A stretch of DNA of 64,000 bases from Narthecium ossifragum (GCA_963920575.1 OY986963.1:1712896-1776895), one strand, 5' to 3'. Shown: positions 22,088 through 35,889, numbered from the stretch's first letter. Made by a program: numbers and translations. The notes: generated from the sequence alone by a model not told the origin.

Positions 22088-25000
22088 CTAAGCTGCAAAA
22101 GTCTTCCGGTCTTCCAATTGGCTCATGGAGGCAGCTTCAGCTTCAATTATGGTCAGCATGTGATGCACTGCAGCAGCAATGTCGTCTACTGTGGTCAAGC
22201 TACAACCCTCTTCCACCTGTATTTTTCATTCAGACCCACTAATAATTCAATAAAGATTGGTGGTGACTTATTAAAGAAAAGCATACATTACTTTTACAAA
22301 GGAAGAGAATGCATAGATTCCCTCCATTGTAGAAATGAATAGTTATCAGAGCAGTCCAATCTTAACTTGGGATTACAATCTCTAAACATTGTTTCTAGAA
22401 GCACAAAGGTGCATTTGGAATCGGTTCAAATCAAAGCGAGCATTGACCCTGCGTCAAATCTAGGATGGGACCTAAAGTTGCATACCCATCACAAAAGTAG
22501 GAAACAAAGCCGGTATTCTGGTCACAGGCCCCTTTAGGGATACATGAACCCTTGTAAGAGGACTAGAACAAAGCGTGGCAAGGAACGATAATCCTCAAAC
22601 AAAGAGAGGGGTTTTGATTCTTTTGAATGTGTACATAAGAAAAATCATTTCTTTTATATGCATGTAAATCATAGATGAGCATGAAAAAGAATTCGTCTAC
22701 AATGACTTCAGCACACGAAATAAGAGTACTGATGAAAATAAATTCGAATAGAGCACATTTCACCACCAAAGAAAAACTTAATGTCACTAATGAAAAAAAG
22801 AAGTCAGTTAAAGTAACTGACTAGCAGTTCAACTGCCAGACGCGATAGGATTAACTGTCAATGGAATCACTGCCAATCATCGGTGGAACGGAACAGTATA
22901 AAAGTCCAAGGATATAACAGTTAGTCTCTCTCGAAAAAATCCAAAGACCATAGCAATAGACTCTTGTGGACTTAACCAGTGTTATTTGTATCTTAGGTTT
23001 ATGTCTTTTGCACGTCTGCCCTGTGCCCTTGTATCACAAGTCCGTCATGCACTTTTGTAATAGACTTACTCGCACATGTTTGCTAGTAAGTAATTCGTCG
23101 GAACCGTCAGCGGTGTCATCTCAGTAACTAATAAAATATTTCATTTTTTCGACACAATCGATTTCGATGCCGTTAGAGAAAATCACTTTGTCATTGTTCT
23201 GGTGCAATTAATTTATTTTGTTCTTTTTTTTCGTAATCTTAGCACCCTCGCTCATTTTCGAAGAGGTTGGAGAACTCACGTCCCTGATGCATCATGATTT
23301 GTTTTGTTCTCTGAAAATTAGCATATTTCGCGCGGCCAACAGAATGGAAGAGGGAAAGCTGAAGGACCAAAGGACATGCCACCCTCTTGATATCACATTG
23401 GGTGTATCTTGATCAGATCATGCGATAGAGGTGGGTCAGTGGACAATATCCCAATCCAAAAAGGCGGTTATAAACTAAGGCCCAACCCAACATTGGAGAA
23501 GCTAAAAAGATTCCAGTTGTTTACTTCTTTGGGAAACACAACATAAAGCAAACACTATTACAAGCTGACAGGTTTGATTAACAATGGTGCTTGCATGTCA
23601 TCTCAGAAGCTAGAAGCTCTTTATATTCCAACTCCCAAGAAAATTCCATTTTCCTCACTGATCTAAGGCACCAAAAAAAATAAAAAGGGTTTTCAATCAG
23701 GCCCAAGAACTTGTCCTCGATAAAAAAAAAAGCCTAGACAAAACCTTAAGTTGCTAATTCTTAGTGTTAGTGGGGAATATCTGTCACATTTCGAGTCTCT
23801 AGACACAACAGCATTGATCTGGTATCTAATCACCCAGAAAACACAACATGCCAATCAAAATTCTAATTCAAACTATCCAAGCACAAAGAAATACAAGACG
23901 TGAGCATCTACATACCTTAGCACTGATGGAGTAGAGCACCATAGAATCCAGGGAGGTGACGTTCAAATGGAGGATTGTGAACCTGAGACCCTGCAGCGCC
24001 GCAACCATCTTGATCAGCTGCCTGGGCCGCCTCGGCGCCAGAATCCGGAGGTTCGCGTGCGTTTCGATCAATGTGACCTCAATGTCAGCCACCGACGTCC
24101 GGCTGCTGCTCTCCGGCGGCGCAGGGTAATCCCTGGGAGCATGACACCAAGTGTACTGCGGGTAGGCAAAGAACTGTGCGAAGGGCGGCAAATCATTGTC
24201 GTCACTCTTACTGCTGCAGCTGCCTTCACTAGTCTCAGCACTGAGCATCCCTTCTTCAGACTTAGACTTGCGTGGTTGTCGCAGTGTTCTCTTCTGGGCT
24301 TCAAGAGATTGGAGCAGCTGTTCAAGCTCCTTCACGAAATCTATGGCTCCTCCTACAATGGAGGCTTGGTCTCCCTATAAAGAAACCCACATGCTTTCAA
24401 TTAACTCAAAGCTGAATACTTTGATGCTTAACCAAACACTATCAAATACCAAAATCCTTACTTAATTGGATGGATAATCAAGGGGACTACTTGTGTAGAA
24501 GAAGATGTGTAGGCTTGGTCTCCCTAAAAGGCACAAAAATCTAACACTTAAAGGAGGGTAGCTTTAAAGCCAAGTACTAATGGAAGGAGAATGTCACAGC
24601 ATTCATAAATGTGCCCATAATTAAGGGCCATCTCCAAACAGGTCCGAACAGGAGGGAATTCCCTCATTTAATCATCTCTACCAATTCCTATGAATGAGGA
24701 GCTGATCAGAGCCAATTAAAGAACAAGGAGTGGAAGGTGAACGTGAGGCAACAAACCCTCTGAACGTAGGAATCCGGCATGAGGGACCGGAGCACTGTTA
24801 GATGCTCATTCATCTGGCGGCGCCGGTTGCGCTCGACGGCAATGTGGGTCATCCGCTGGCTTTCGGCCTCTTCCTTGTTCTTGCAGCTCCTCGGCCGCCG
24901 CCTTCTCTTCCTCCGAGCCTGCTCGGGCTTCACATTGGTCGACTCCAGCGCCGGGAACCCGGCTGGCGCGGCTGCAGAGGAGCTGCCGGCGTCCCCGAAG

Positions 25001-25149
25001 AAGCCCAGAAGGCCCGAGGCGTCGCCGGCGATGGCATTGTTGAAAAGAAGGCTGGTGGGTAAGTTGCTGGCGTGGTGTGGGGTGGCTGAGATGGTGTCAT
25101 AGATGAGAAAGGTGGGGAGTTCGTTAGCAGCCGGCGGTTCTAGTGTCAT
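22088..25149 (-). CDS. bHLH transcription factor, subgroup Ia (bHLH57/67/70-like)
   Basis: Three minus-strand exons, 25149-24757, 24374-23916 and 22216-22088, join in phase 0 to give 326 residues. The basic region [18 protein letters not shown] (about residues 100-117) has H102, E106 and R110, the residues that read an E-box. The helix-loop-helix runs across the first junction ([12 protein letters not shown] then [20 protein letters not shown]), as in FAMA, MUTE, SPEECHLESS and their relatives. [15 protein letters not shown] block and an ACT-like C-terminal domain follow. I recovered exon 3 from similarity to the family end: [20 protein letters not shown], stop at 22088-22090. Intron 2 is 1699 bp and seems to hold old repeat DNA. 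Intron 1 holds a 16-bp copy of the exon 2 acceptor. The upstream leader region is rich in GA repeats. Nuclear location is inferred; the exact subgroup member is uncertain. Confidence 0.93.
22785..23165 (+). mobile_element. Possible LTR fragment in bHLH intron 2
   Basis: The stretch has the layout of an LTR: a purine-rich start, a TATA-like cagtataaaagtcc at about 22896-22909, then roughly 250 bp with an aataaa at about 23131. A ttatcagagcag resembling the methionine-initiator primer-binding site lies near 22334. Neither clear TG...CA ends nor a target-site duplication can be defined, so this is only a weak call. Confidence 0.25.
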
Positions 25150-25507
25150 GGTGGCGGGCTCTCTACTCTGTTGGTCTTTGTGTGTGTTTGTGAGCGAGCG
25201 TGAGGATGCTATCTTCTACCACTGGGACAAGTAGTATTCCAGTTCACGCTCCTTTTTACTGTATACACTCAAAACTTGGCTTGCCAGAGGAGTGACACAA
25301 AACACATAATACTACAAAGCATTTAACACCAAAACCAAGCTTTTCCTTACCCCAGAGAGGGAAAGAGAGAGAAAGAGAGGGGTGTTGAAATGGAGGAGAT
25401 GAGGAAGAGAGAGAGAGATGGTGAAAAGTTTATACACGTGGGACAGCAGGGAAAGGGTAAGAGCTTTTTGAGATGCAAAAAAGTGAGGGAAAAGAGTGTG
25501 AGAGCTA

Positions 25508-25544
<37 letters not shown>

Positions 25545-26456
25545 ACACTCTCCTCTCCTCTCCTCTTGGTTTCCTAAATCCATAGATACTGTCAAAAGTC
25601 TGCAACCCATGTCCTGAACCAAAGAGGAGGAGGGGACCCCTCAGCTCATATGATAATGCGCATGGATCCAACAGGAGCTAGCTGTTAATTGCTTCAATAA
25701 CATATATATGTACATAGCTCTCCTAGATTCAGTAATATATATCAACACAAAGGAAGTCAAGGATTACCAATAACATAAGTATATGATCTTATCCTTTCCT
25801 TTGAGCTTTTAGATTGATTGGTGAAGTTAAGAAGAACACTATGAAATCACGATTAACCATGGAGAAATAAGTTTTGTTTTGAAGGATGAGAGGAGGTTTA
25901 ATTGGGCTTCATATATACACGGCAAGTAGAACAAAAAACCAAAAGTGTACTTCAATCATGTAGTTTGGCTTCTATTCTGCTGCATCACATTGTAAATAGG
26001 GCTCTGAAAAAGTTTCCTTGGGGCGTGTTTCCACAAAAAAAGTGAAGATATTGAGAAAAGTGGTTACCAAAAGCTAACATAAAGCTTCTTCCTAAGCATG
26101 ATTTTGACATGATAAACAGGCAATTGTGGAGAAACTTCTGAGGCCTATGTGCATGGTTGTATCTATGCACAAGAACAGAATAAGAAGAAAAGGGAGGCTA
26201 GAAGACTGACTAGTTTTGATCAACTAATCTGGGTCTTTGCAAAGCATGATTATTAAATTCACAAGCATGAAAATATAAAATGAACATGAGAAGTATAAAA
26301 ATGGGCTCTCAACCATGACCCAATAGAAGCCTTTTAACTCTATCTCTAGCCTCTTTCTTAGTCTAGGTGTTATGTAGAAGCCTTCAATTATTTGTATGCT
26401 CATTTCAAGGTTCTACGGGTCACTTTTCCACAGAAGAATGTGAGAACAAAATAAAC

Positions 26457-26493
<37 letters not shown>

Positions 26494-29400
26494 ACTTTAA
26501 CTATACTTTTTTACTGATCAACACTGTATGAGCAGGATGGCAATATAGAACTGCCCATAGGTGTACAGCTTTGTGTGGTCTATTTCACCTAGAGTGAAGC
26601 AAATCCAACATAACTTTGTTTAAACAACTAGTACGTACTTACGTTCGACCATTTATATTATAGATAGGTGGAGATTTCATTGATGCAGATCTTTGAGCCC
26701 CATTCCAGCACCAGTAGAAGCCCAACAGCATCATCAGATGCCCCATTTCCCATAAAAACGAGGTCCCCCATGTCTCATGTAGTTCCCAAGGAGGAACATA
26801 AGATTAGAAGATGGTTGGCGAGAACGGAAGAGATAAAAATAGGGAGGGGGGTGGATTGATTTAAGAGTGATGCAGGCGAATAAAAAGATACGAAGGGAGG
26901 ACAGGAGAGGACCCTATTTCCCATATGGAGTGGTGATGAGGAGGTGTTTGAAGAGTGTTGGCCGTATAAGTGCTGAAGCCAAACCTCAAGGAAAGCTTGG
27001 ACTATGGTCCAACATGTCAGGGAATCCATGTGACACCATCTCGATTTCCACGTCAATCTCAGCTAGAGAAGAGAGAGAGAGGGAGAGAGGGAGAGAGGGA
27101 GAGGGAGAGGGCAATACAATCATCCACAGCCACGAGTCATGAAACATGAGCAAGCTCTAAAGATAAATATGGGTCTTTCTCTTCATCATTTCATTGTCAT
27201 TCATCTCTAGTCCTTCAAATGGGTCTGATAGGTGTCCTTCACCAAACAATTATACTTGTTTTTGATCCACTTGATGAGATAATCCCTTAGCTTTGTGGTT
27301 AACAAATAAAGGGCTGACTGTCGTATTAAAGACGGTAACTGCCAAAGGAATTAGTGTCGCTGGTCTCTTTTGAGCATTGGTCTCATGATAATATCTAAGA
27401 AAGGAGTTTCTACAGAGGTGGACACATGAGACACTGTGTCCGGTGTAAATGGATGAAATCTAGCACCATACATGGTAAAACCAGCTCAAACAAAGGATCG
27501 ATTCGAATCTAAGACTTCACATAGGAGATTAAAAGTCTTAACCACTATACCACCACACCAGTGATTGACACTCTAGATAGATGCTAGAGGCGTAAAATAA
27601 TGGCAAATGAGATTTAGGTGAGTTGATTAGCTTTGGACTCTACGGCCCTGTTTGGTACATGATCCGAGTTATGAAACCAGGGCTGAATCATAACGATTTG
27701 TACCCTGACCTGGCTATTGCCTCATTGGTTTAGAGATGGTCCTTCAAAACAAGGGCAAGAGCAAACCCCTAACATGCAAACAAAGTTAGACATATCTTTT
27801 ATATTTAGCCCCTCCCCCCGCTTTGGACCCCACCTGCCCAAATTCTCTCGTGATTTTAAATGGGCTCCACACGGTGGACCCCAGTCTCTCTCCTTCAGCT
27901 GCCTTTTTAGTCTTCACTCCTCCCTCTCTCAGTACTATTTTTCTCTTTTTTCTGACTCATTTTTTTTTTGTTAAAGATGTTAATTTTTTCTAGTACGTAG
28001 AATTTATCAATAATCGTGCGTCGGAAGTATCGTCAAATTTTTTTGTCAGGATAATGACTTTGTCCTTCTCGTTTGTAATTCAGTTAATTACTGTTTTTTT
28101 TATGAAAGTAAGATGTTCCAAATCATATGTTTTTCCATCATTTTCGTTTCATCCTCGACGATAAACCTTCTCTTAAGACAAGGTCCCTAGACTCTCTCCT
28201 GCCATTCATGCACTGTAGTTTGCAGTGCAACTACAGAAGCAGACTGGCATAGAAAGCTGATCATTGGACCCCCCCCGATGACAACACACACTGGATCATA
28301 AAAACCACGCAACCTCGATCAAAAGGAGATGATGATTCAGAACTGAGTCACACTAGATTCTAAGAAGGTGGCGTTCACCATTGGAGCTGCTCAGGCGTCA
28401 AGCCATCAACCCCCCAACACCATGTGCACTTGTTCTGTTTGTATCCCTCTCAAGGATCGATTAGGACACACGAGAGTATAGGAAACTCGGGGCGTGGTGA
28501 TTTCATGCATGGCCGCCCCACATCCACATGACAGGTACCCCCCCACCCCCCCCCCCCCCCCCCCCCCCCCCCCCGCCCCTAGCTCACAAAGAAACTAACA
28601 AAGATGACACCTGTGGGTAAGTACTCTCTCTAGTCTATACTATATACGTGGAGGGGACCAACCAGCCAGCCAGCCAGCCTCACTCGCTTAGAGGCTTTCA
28701 AGAGGAGAGAGCGGCCAAAGTTCTGGAAAGCCAGGAACCGTACTACCTTTTCCATCGAGAGTTCCTGGCTGTGTGGTGTGAGATAGATAGAGAGCTAAAG
28801 GGCTTTTCCTTCTGCCTTACCATCATGGGCGAGAGCGCCGTTGATCTCCACGGCTGGCTTTCGATCCATTTTGGAGATTGCTCGATCCAGGAGTTCTTTT
28901 TGCTCCTATAGGATCAACCAAGTTTTTATTGCCAAATCAGGAGCCAGGACCGAACAAGTTTATCTTTGCAGTAATAGACGCAGGAAACACATGCACAGTA
29001 TAACAGACTTCCAGTTTCTAAGGCGCACTAAGCATGGTAAAATTTGGACACAAAATTAACCTTTCATGCGGACTAAAAGAACGCTGCATGTCCAATCTTA
29101 TACTCCATGCGAACTAGTTTCGTGCACACCAAGAATATTTAAAGAAGTTCACCAAATTTCAGGACATTGTTGCAAAGGTAAACCTATTTGGTCCTAATTT
29201 GCAAATGAAACCTTTGCTGACACAAAAGAACGATAACTTCTCGATACAGTAGAAACAGAGCTGAGCTGCCTAAATGGAATGTAGACAGGTCTCATTTACA
29301 TTCAATTGTAGTTGCTAACAATAGCTTGCAGTTAATTTTTCTAGAATTTGGGCCCTATTGGACTGAGAAATAAGTCCTAGAACTGCTAGAATCCTGCAAA

Positions 29401-29847
29401 CCATTTTGTGAAAGCAGATACCTGGGAAATAACATACGAGAATGATCTACATAAGCTACTTAGCTTAATGCCCACTTTATCTAGAGATTCTAAGCACGAG
29501 TGTAGATGGTGGATGACAATAGTGAAAATTGCCCCCCGGATTCTACTATCAGACAGGAAGAAAGCAAGTCAAGGTTACCAAGGTATGCATCAAGGTCCAC
29601 AATCAGCCGGCAGAGGATCTACATATGCTTTCCAGTTTGTTTATTTGTTTCCTTTTACGTTGGGTCGTAAATCTAACAAGACTTTATCATTAGTTCATGT
29701 GGCTTGCCTGGTAAAGTTCCACAAGGAAAAAAAAAGCTCGGTAATAAACTGATGCATTCAAGGACTGGCAGTCTGGCACCACAAAATGTCTAGAACATAC
29801 CAAAACACACAAAAGGAAACAAAGGCAAAAACCTGACATATTCAAAT
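25150..29847. other. Intergenic DNA, 4.7 kb, with microsatellites
   Basis: The left part is the promoter and leader of the bHLH gene. A (GA)n run is at 25511-25542, a (CT)n run at 26461-26489, GA-rich sequence at about 27065-27110, and an uninterrupted run of about 29 C at 28546-28574. A MITE-like end (ggccctgtttggtacatga) occurs near 27643. Small frames at 28648-28911 and 29408-29752 are not recognisable. No gene is called. Confidence 0.5.
27500..27566 (-). mobile_element. tRNA-derived SINE-like head
   Basis: On the minus strand, an A-box-like tggtatagtgg (about 27542-27552) is followed about 40 nt later by a B-box-like agattcgaatc (27500-27510), the spacing of an RNA polymerase III promoter. 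The segment does not fold as a complete tRNA. The element should extend to lower coordinates, perhaps to about 27300, but I could not find its 3' end or a target-site duplication. Confidence 0.5.
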
Positions 29848-32800
29848 TTACCAAAATTTGAACTTCCTACCATGAAATCCAGCAAAGCCAACTACTGCTG
29901 ATAATACAAAGGCATAGGCAAACAAAATACCAAATGCCGAGAGCGGGGAGGCGGAGAGAGTATCCACATATAGATTTACAATACCAGTTAGCACATTGGC
30001 CTGCATAAAAAATTACTACGTGATGAGAAGGCGTATAGATTTGGCCTGAAAATTAAGAAAATTCGGTTCCCTAAAATTGATTAAAATAATCCAATGCTGC
30101 AACTTACCAAAAGGAACGATCCAAGTAGGTTTTGATTGAAAGCTTCTTCAAGAATTAGAGGTCTAGCCCCACGAATAAAATCCGAAAGCATGATAATTGA
30201 CAATACCTGCAAGAGCTTATGGTTTTCAGAATTAGCCCTTTGCCTAGCAGATTACCATCAGCAGTTCAATGTCTTCAAACTAGTCAGCGAAAAACAGAAA
30301 CACTACTCATTTTAAACAAGTCGGGCCACTTTTTGATAAGTGGAAATCCACCTCAAAAAACATAGATCATAGCTAACATACCAAACAAAACTACATCATG
30401 CCAGGTCACTAGTAGTCAATTGAAAATTAATAAGATTAACATGCTCAAGGCTCAAGCATAGACATCCAAGGGTTTCTATCCTTGAGAGGTCATGCTGTAA
30501 CCAAGTCTAGCAGTAGATATCAAGAGTGTCATGTTTGAACATCGAACAATTGCCATATTCAAGCACTTTCAGCGATAAAACATATGTCTATGAAATTTCC
30601 AATAATTACCTGAAAATTTTGGGCCAATACAAAGGTGACATATGCCAAGTTGCACTGGTATAAAAAAAAACATTAGTGATTCTGAAGAGAATAACACCAT
30701 AGGAAATTGGCATGTGCATCTACTTAGAGACAAATTTATCTCTCAGTCAAAGTAATAAACCACCACTTATGATTGTATCTAACAAGGTCAACCAATTCCA
30801 GAGCAGTCTACTAATTGTACGCAGACCACCAGTCTTTCCCAGGCCTTACCATTCGGCGAGAGACTCTTTCCACATGATTGTCAAGGGCAATTGTTACCAA
30901 CCTATGAACATAAATTGCACATTAGTTAGAAATTATAAATGACAATCAGAATGTGAACGAGACAACAGGACAGCAGACAAGTTCATGATACATACCAAAA
31001 GAAAAGTGACAGGAACCAAACCCTTACTTTTGCCCACCAAAAATTGTCAGCCTTTTTTAATGCATCATTCCCAAAAAACACCGTGTATCCTATGTACACA
31101 CCAAGAAGATACATGCCCCAATATCCTACCAGCAAAAGTTAAATGGAGATTCAATTAAGTTGCAAGAACAAGAAAGTGATATGCTACAATATAAATCTTG
31201 AACCTGAACAAGATAAAAATTATCGCCGAAAATTAAATATATCCACTCCAGAAATAGGCAAGCTACCCCCGTGTCAATCTTATCTAGAGGTTCTAGCCAC
31301 AAAAAGAACAAATCATCATAAAAGAAACACCAGACAACTTTAATTTCAGTAAAATGCCAGGTTCTACCGACACAGATTATTTACGAAAGCACAAAATTCT
31401 CTTAAAACAAGAGTCAAGGTGATTGAGTCAATCCTAATGACGCTTACGAAGTTATTTTCTTGATGTTTTAAAACAGTTAAACTCATTATTTGCATTTGGT
31501 ATGTTTTGGATTAGTGAATATAGCTTAGTATACATCACCATATTCTATCTAGATAGATTCTAGGCATATTAAAATACAAAAGTCAATACAGTTTTCATAT
31601 ATAGTTGTCATGCATGCTACATGTCTCTGAAGAGTTTTTCCTTTTTCTTTCCGGCTAAAAACAAGGATTATTTTATAAATGTCAAACTCACAACCATATC
31701 ATGTACAAAAGTCTGCCAAAGAAAACTAGAGGATAAAGCTAAAACATATACCTACCGAATATACTAAAAATTCCTTCTTTATTTTGGCTGATGATATCCG
31801 ATGCCCTATAATTTGAGAGCAAAAATCTATTTAAACCATACATCAAGCATGCCTGGTACCCTGAAAGTTAGATCCAAATTTTTTCGTTAGACATAGAAAA
31901 AGCATTTCTGTCGAGAATACAAGAAGAATAGATGGATGCCATATTGGGTAAGAGATACCTATCAAAATCAGTGAACCACATATCCCACAATACTTAGGAG
32001 GGATGCTAATAATGGTCGTTAGGATAGAAACTCCCGCAAGGGTGAAAAAGAAATTCCAGTGAACACCATATTCCGCCACATGGACCTGTAAATTTTATAG
32101 AAAAAGAACTGACATCTAGAAACAACAACACAAGCCAAAGTAGAGAAAATAATAGAACCTCAAAGTTTTTAATACCCTAAAAACATGAGAAACTCGTGTG
32201 TATCACAAAGCAACTAAAAAAGAGGCCGGAGGCGTAAAAGATTAGCTTCTATTTTCAAGAATCTGATTACGTAGAGGTAACATATTTCAAAATCATGGTA
32301 TGCCCTTTGAAGGACTACATCAAGGATTTTACTAGAGAACTAGGCCATATGTAAAAGAAAGAACTCAACACTCCAAAGATAAGATCAAATAAAATTTTCA
32401 TCATTCTACCGCCTTGTAACTCTCATAACTTATCTAAGAATTACTTGCATATGTCATCATAAAACATTTTTTATGCCTAGAAAACAAACAAATATATCGT
32501 ACATTAAAAAAATTCGTTCAAAAAGACAAAACATTCGTGAGCTAGATCTAATCTCAAAGATATCACATGAACATCAAAAGGACATATCTGCTTTTAATAT
32601 AAACCTTCACAAGCTAGATCTAGCCTCAAAGATATCCCATTTACATCAAAAAGAGAGGTCAGATTTCGATATGCACCACATAAAGAAGAATTAATAGGCT
32701 AAATTTTGTCGAGTTTGGCAGACAATGAAAGATGCAGAGACATAGAAATAAAGACTTATCTGCATATACATACCTTCTAGGCATAGCATGTTAGAGAAAA

Positions 32801-35800
32801 TCAGATGTGCACATGATGAGACCCAATCAAAGAGAAAATACTACTCATGGTATCAAGTGCACATCAAATCAAATGGGCCACTAAGTGGTGAAAAGAACTG
32901 GCATAGCTTCCTTCATATCACAAGGATGAATTTCAAGAGAAATACTGCGATAAAAATTTCAAGGCCTTGATTTGAAGTCATTTGGAGGTGGGAAAGAGAA
33001 TGCCCTTTGAAAAGCTAGTTGCTAAGTGATGAATGCATGTGGGTGTACATTTCTTTGAGAAAAGTGAGTTTTCTTAGTCACCATTGATTGGATCTTTTTT
33101 ACTTTAGGCACTTAAACTCATAACAAGACCTGTTGACATATCTGAAACATCACTCAAGCATGTGCATATTCAATATTTGTGGATGTCTATCCCCCATCAA
33201 ATACTGATATCAAACAGATCAAAACCACACTAAACCTGTATCTACTGGGTCCATTGAGGTTCTTGGGTAGATCAACCAATTGTTGGATATTGGTGTAATG
33301 GTGCTTTTTTGTAAGATGAAAAATAAAAATGAGCACTTTTACAAAGCAATGTCCACTGCAAGTACCATTGGATCAAAATCTAGGGAATCCATTCCTCTCC
33401 AATGTGCAGGGCACAAGCTTGGATACCATTATCATGATAGTATATGTGATTGTGCATGTGTTAAATGTGAACGAAACTCAATGTAAGTCCTAAGATAAAG
33501 CAATTAGTATTTAAATTTTAAAATGCAAGAGTAAGCAGGTCTAGCCAATCATGCAAACCAAAGGAAAAGGTCATACCTGATAATCCACGCCTCTTGTAGA
33601 AACAAGCCGACCAAATCCTAGAATTAGAAGGGGACTTATGGACACAAATGCGGCTTTCCATTTCCTACAAAGGATATTTGGAACCTCAGACTCACCGCAT
33701 AGTGTGCATGGTCATAGTCAGCGTAGTCCAGCAAGCAATTATCAATGTTTCTTGAAGAAAATTAATTGATCCAGCCAATTAAAGGGGATACAAGCAGTAG
33801 TTGGAATGAACAATTGGCATGCATGTGCACTGAATGTTGCTAGCCATGCATGGAAATTTTACTATGTAACACCAGACATTTTGTAAAATTAACAAAATGT
33901 ACATGATGTAAATGTCTATCAGCTTATACTGCATCAAAAATCAGTAATCGGATCAATTGGCAAATCACTCACCTTGACATGGCATTGCGTGCTTGTCTTG
34001 ATACTATTGAATTCACCACAACAAATGACCCAACGCCAAGATCCATCTACTGGAGCCATATACTAAATTCAGCAATCGAGATGGGTTGTGATATAGCTAT
34101 CATAAAGTACCTCATAAGCAAGAAGAATATCATAGTTGCCAATGCAAAATATGTTTACCTTGAAAAAACTGTGTGTAATAGGCAAATACTTTCATCTAAA
34201 GTTGGCATAACTGGCTGACTAGTAGCATTCAAGAATTAAATTTTAAACTCAATATAATCTTCTTTCTGTAGCTGATATATCCATATTGCTTGTTGTGTAT
34301 TAACCTTTAGTTCCAGATATTCATATCAAGCCTCCAGAAAGAGGACTCACATAGTGTTTCCTAATATCTAAGTAGTAAATGGAAAGCAAACTGTGGTCTA
34401 GGATGATGCATATAGCTTACCAGACCAGTGCCATAGGTTTCAGTCTTGGCATATCGTCTGGGGAATATTTTGAAGTCAACAGCCAATATGCAGACGCACG
34501 TCACCAATACCTATATTGCACAACATTTTTCATCATGGAAAGATGACGGATCACACCAAACCAGCGAAACTTAAGTGTCAATGATCGTAATACATACCAC
34601 AGAAACTCGATATGAAAGAACAGTAGTTCTGACAGAAGATAAATGTTTATATCCTTCTTCAGGATGGGAATGAGAAGTCCTGATCACCAAGCACCAATTC
34701 AGATGCAAAAGTTCAGAAATATAGACAAATATCTAAACTTGCATTTTCTCAAACTAGAAAGTAAGACCTACGAGGCTCTCATAATGAGGAGAAAAATAAA
34801 GATGTTGGACTATAGAGTTTGAGCAGTTGAATCAACAATCATTCATGTAATTTACCTTTTCTTTAAAATGCAGAAAAGCAGCAAAAACACCAAGATGATT
34901 GCACATAAATAAGCCCATTCAGCAAGAACCTGCCAATATCAAGAATCAAGTATGAAACTCCGAAAGTCACATAAAAAGAGCTTCTAAAATCTAAGCCTTT
35001 CATGGACGATGAGAACATGTTCAAAAGGAAATGAGAGGAGTGAAATAGACTGAATTCAAGCAATTTATTCCCCTCGCTTTTCTACCATGGGAACAAAGGC
35101 TTCAACACTTTGTAGCAAAACAGTAAAATGTACTTGGTCTTGCTTTCTACACTTTCTACAAGTTCCAAAGTCTGTCAAGCTAATGAGTAACAAGATACAT
35201 AATTTCTCTTAACTCCACTAACATGCAAAGATGGAACATGGTAGAAATTCAAGAAAACTTGATACCGATTGCGCACAAATCACTTACAGTGAAAATTGAA
35301 AGAATTGGAAGAAAGACAGTCAAAAAATCAATAGCCAGGCCGACTGTGTAACTTTTCCAATCCCTGCAAAAAGCGACATTATTATCCTTCTTCGCCATGT
35401 CTTTGGTAGCGTAAGAATGACCTGAAAGAAAAGGGAATAATCATAAGACCATACCAAGCCGCCCGATCCCGAAAAAATGATTCAGGAAGCTAAATGGTTT
35501 AGGCAATGATTCAGGAAGCTAAATGGTTTAGGCAATATCTAGAAGAGAAAACCCTGCTTCGCCATTAGTTATCGAAGAGGGCACCCTCGCCTCTCACTCG
35601 TACTAGCACCAAAGTATTACCTAATTTGACGCTCGAAGAGAAATAGGTGAAGAAAATTCTCACCATTTGCAACCCTGGAACTGCCCCATTGCCGTAGTAC
35701 TACCAAAGCCTGCAACAAACCCCAAGAACGAATCAATAACAGCTCGAAACACAATAAAGAAAACCAAACTATCCTATCCAGGAGATAAATTACAGGTACG

Positions 35801-35889
35801 ATGGTGGAGAGCGCGGCAATCTCTAGCATGGACGACCCATTGAGATTGCTAACGAATCTGTGTTCGAATGGAGCACCAAGAAAGATCAA
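29848..35889 (-). CDS. PIGW/GWT1-type inositol acyltransferase of GPI-anchor synthesis
   Basis: Fifteen minus-strand exons can be joined with consistent phase into 464 residues: 35889-35794, 35709-35664, 35421-35288, 34929-34856, 34679-34598, 34510-34421, 34046-33973, 33664-33577, 32085-31959, 31860-31756, 31125-30996, 30901-30850, 30654-30610, 30206-30108 and 30000-29848. The enzyme adds an acyl chain to the inositol of glucosaminyl-phosphatidylinositol in the ER membrane, an early step in GPI-anchor building. Family landmarks are [16 protein letters not shown] near the start, [73 protein letters not shown], and a terminal KFKFW. Many hydrophobic segments fit a multi-pass protein. All introns are GT/AG. 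Intron 8 (32086-33576) is the longest. The length matches plant homologues, so the gene looks intact. Confidence 0.95.
32541..32684. repeat. 72-bp imperfect tandem duplication in a PIGW intron
   Basis: The block gctagatctaatctcaaaga at 32541 recurs as gctagatctagcctcaaaga at 32613, each followed by tatc.cat.t.acatcaaaa. The copies have diverged. It lies in intron 8 and produces a small open frame that I do not consider a gene. Confidence 0.75.

Noticed and set aside
27500..27566. tRNA gene
   Set aside because: Only A-box and B-box are present; there is no acceptor stem or anticodon arm, so a SINE head is more likely.
28729..28770. microRNA precursor hairpin
   Set aside because: Only a 10-bp stem with a 22-nt loop, too short for a plant microRNA precursor, and no known microRNA sequence.
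28648..28911. 87-codon open frame as a gene
   Set aside because: No similarity, no splice sites and a repetitive start (ccagccagccag).
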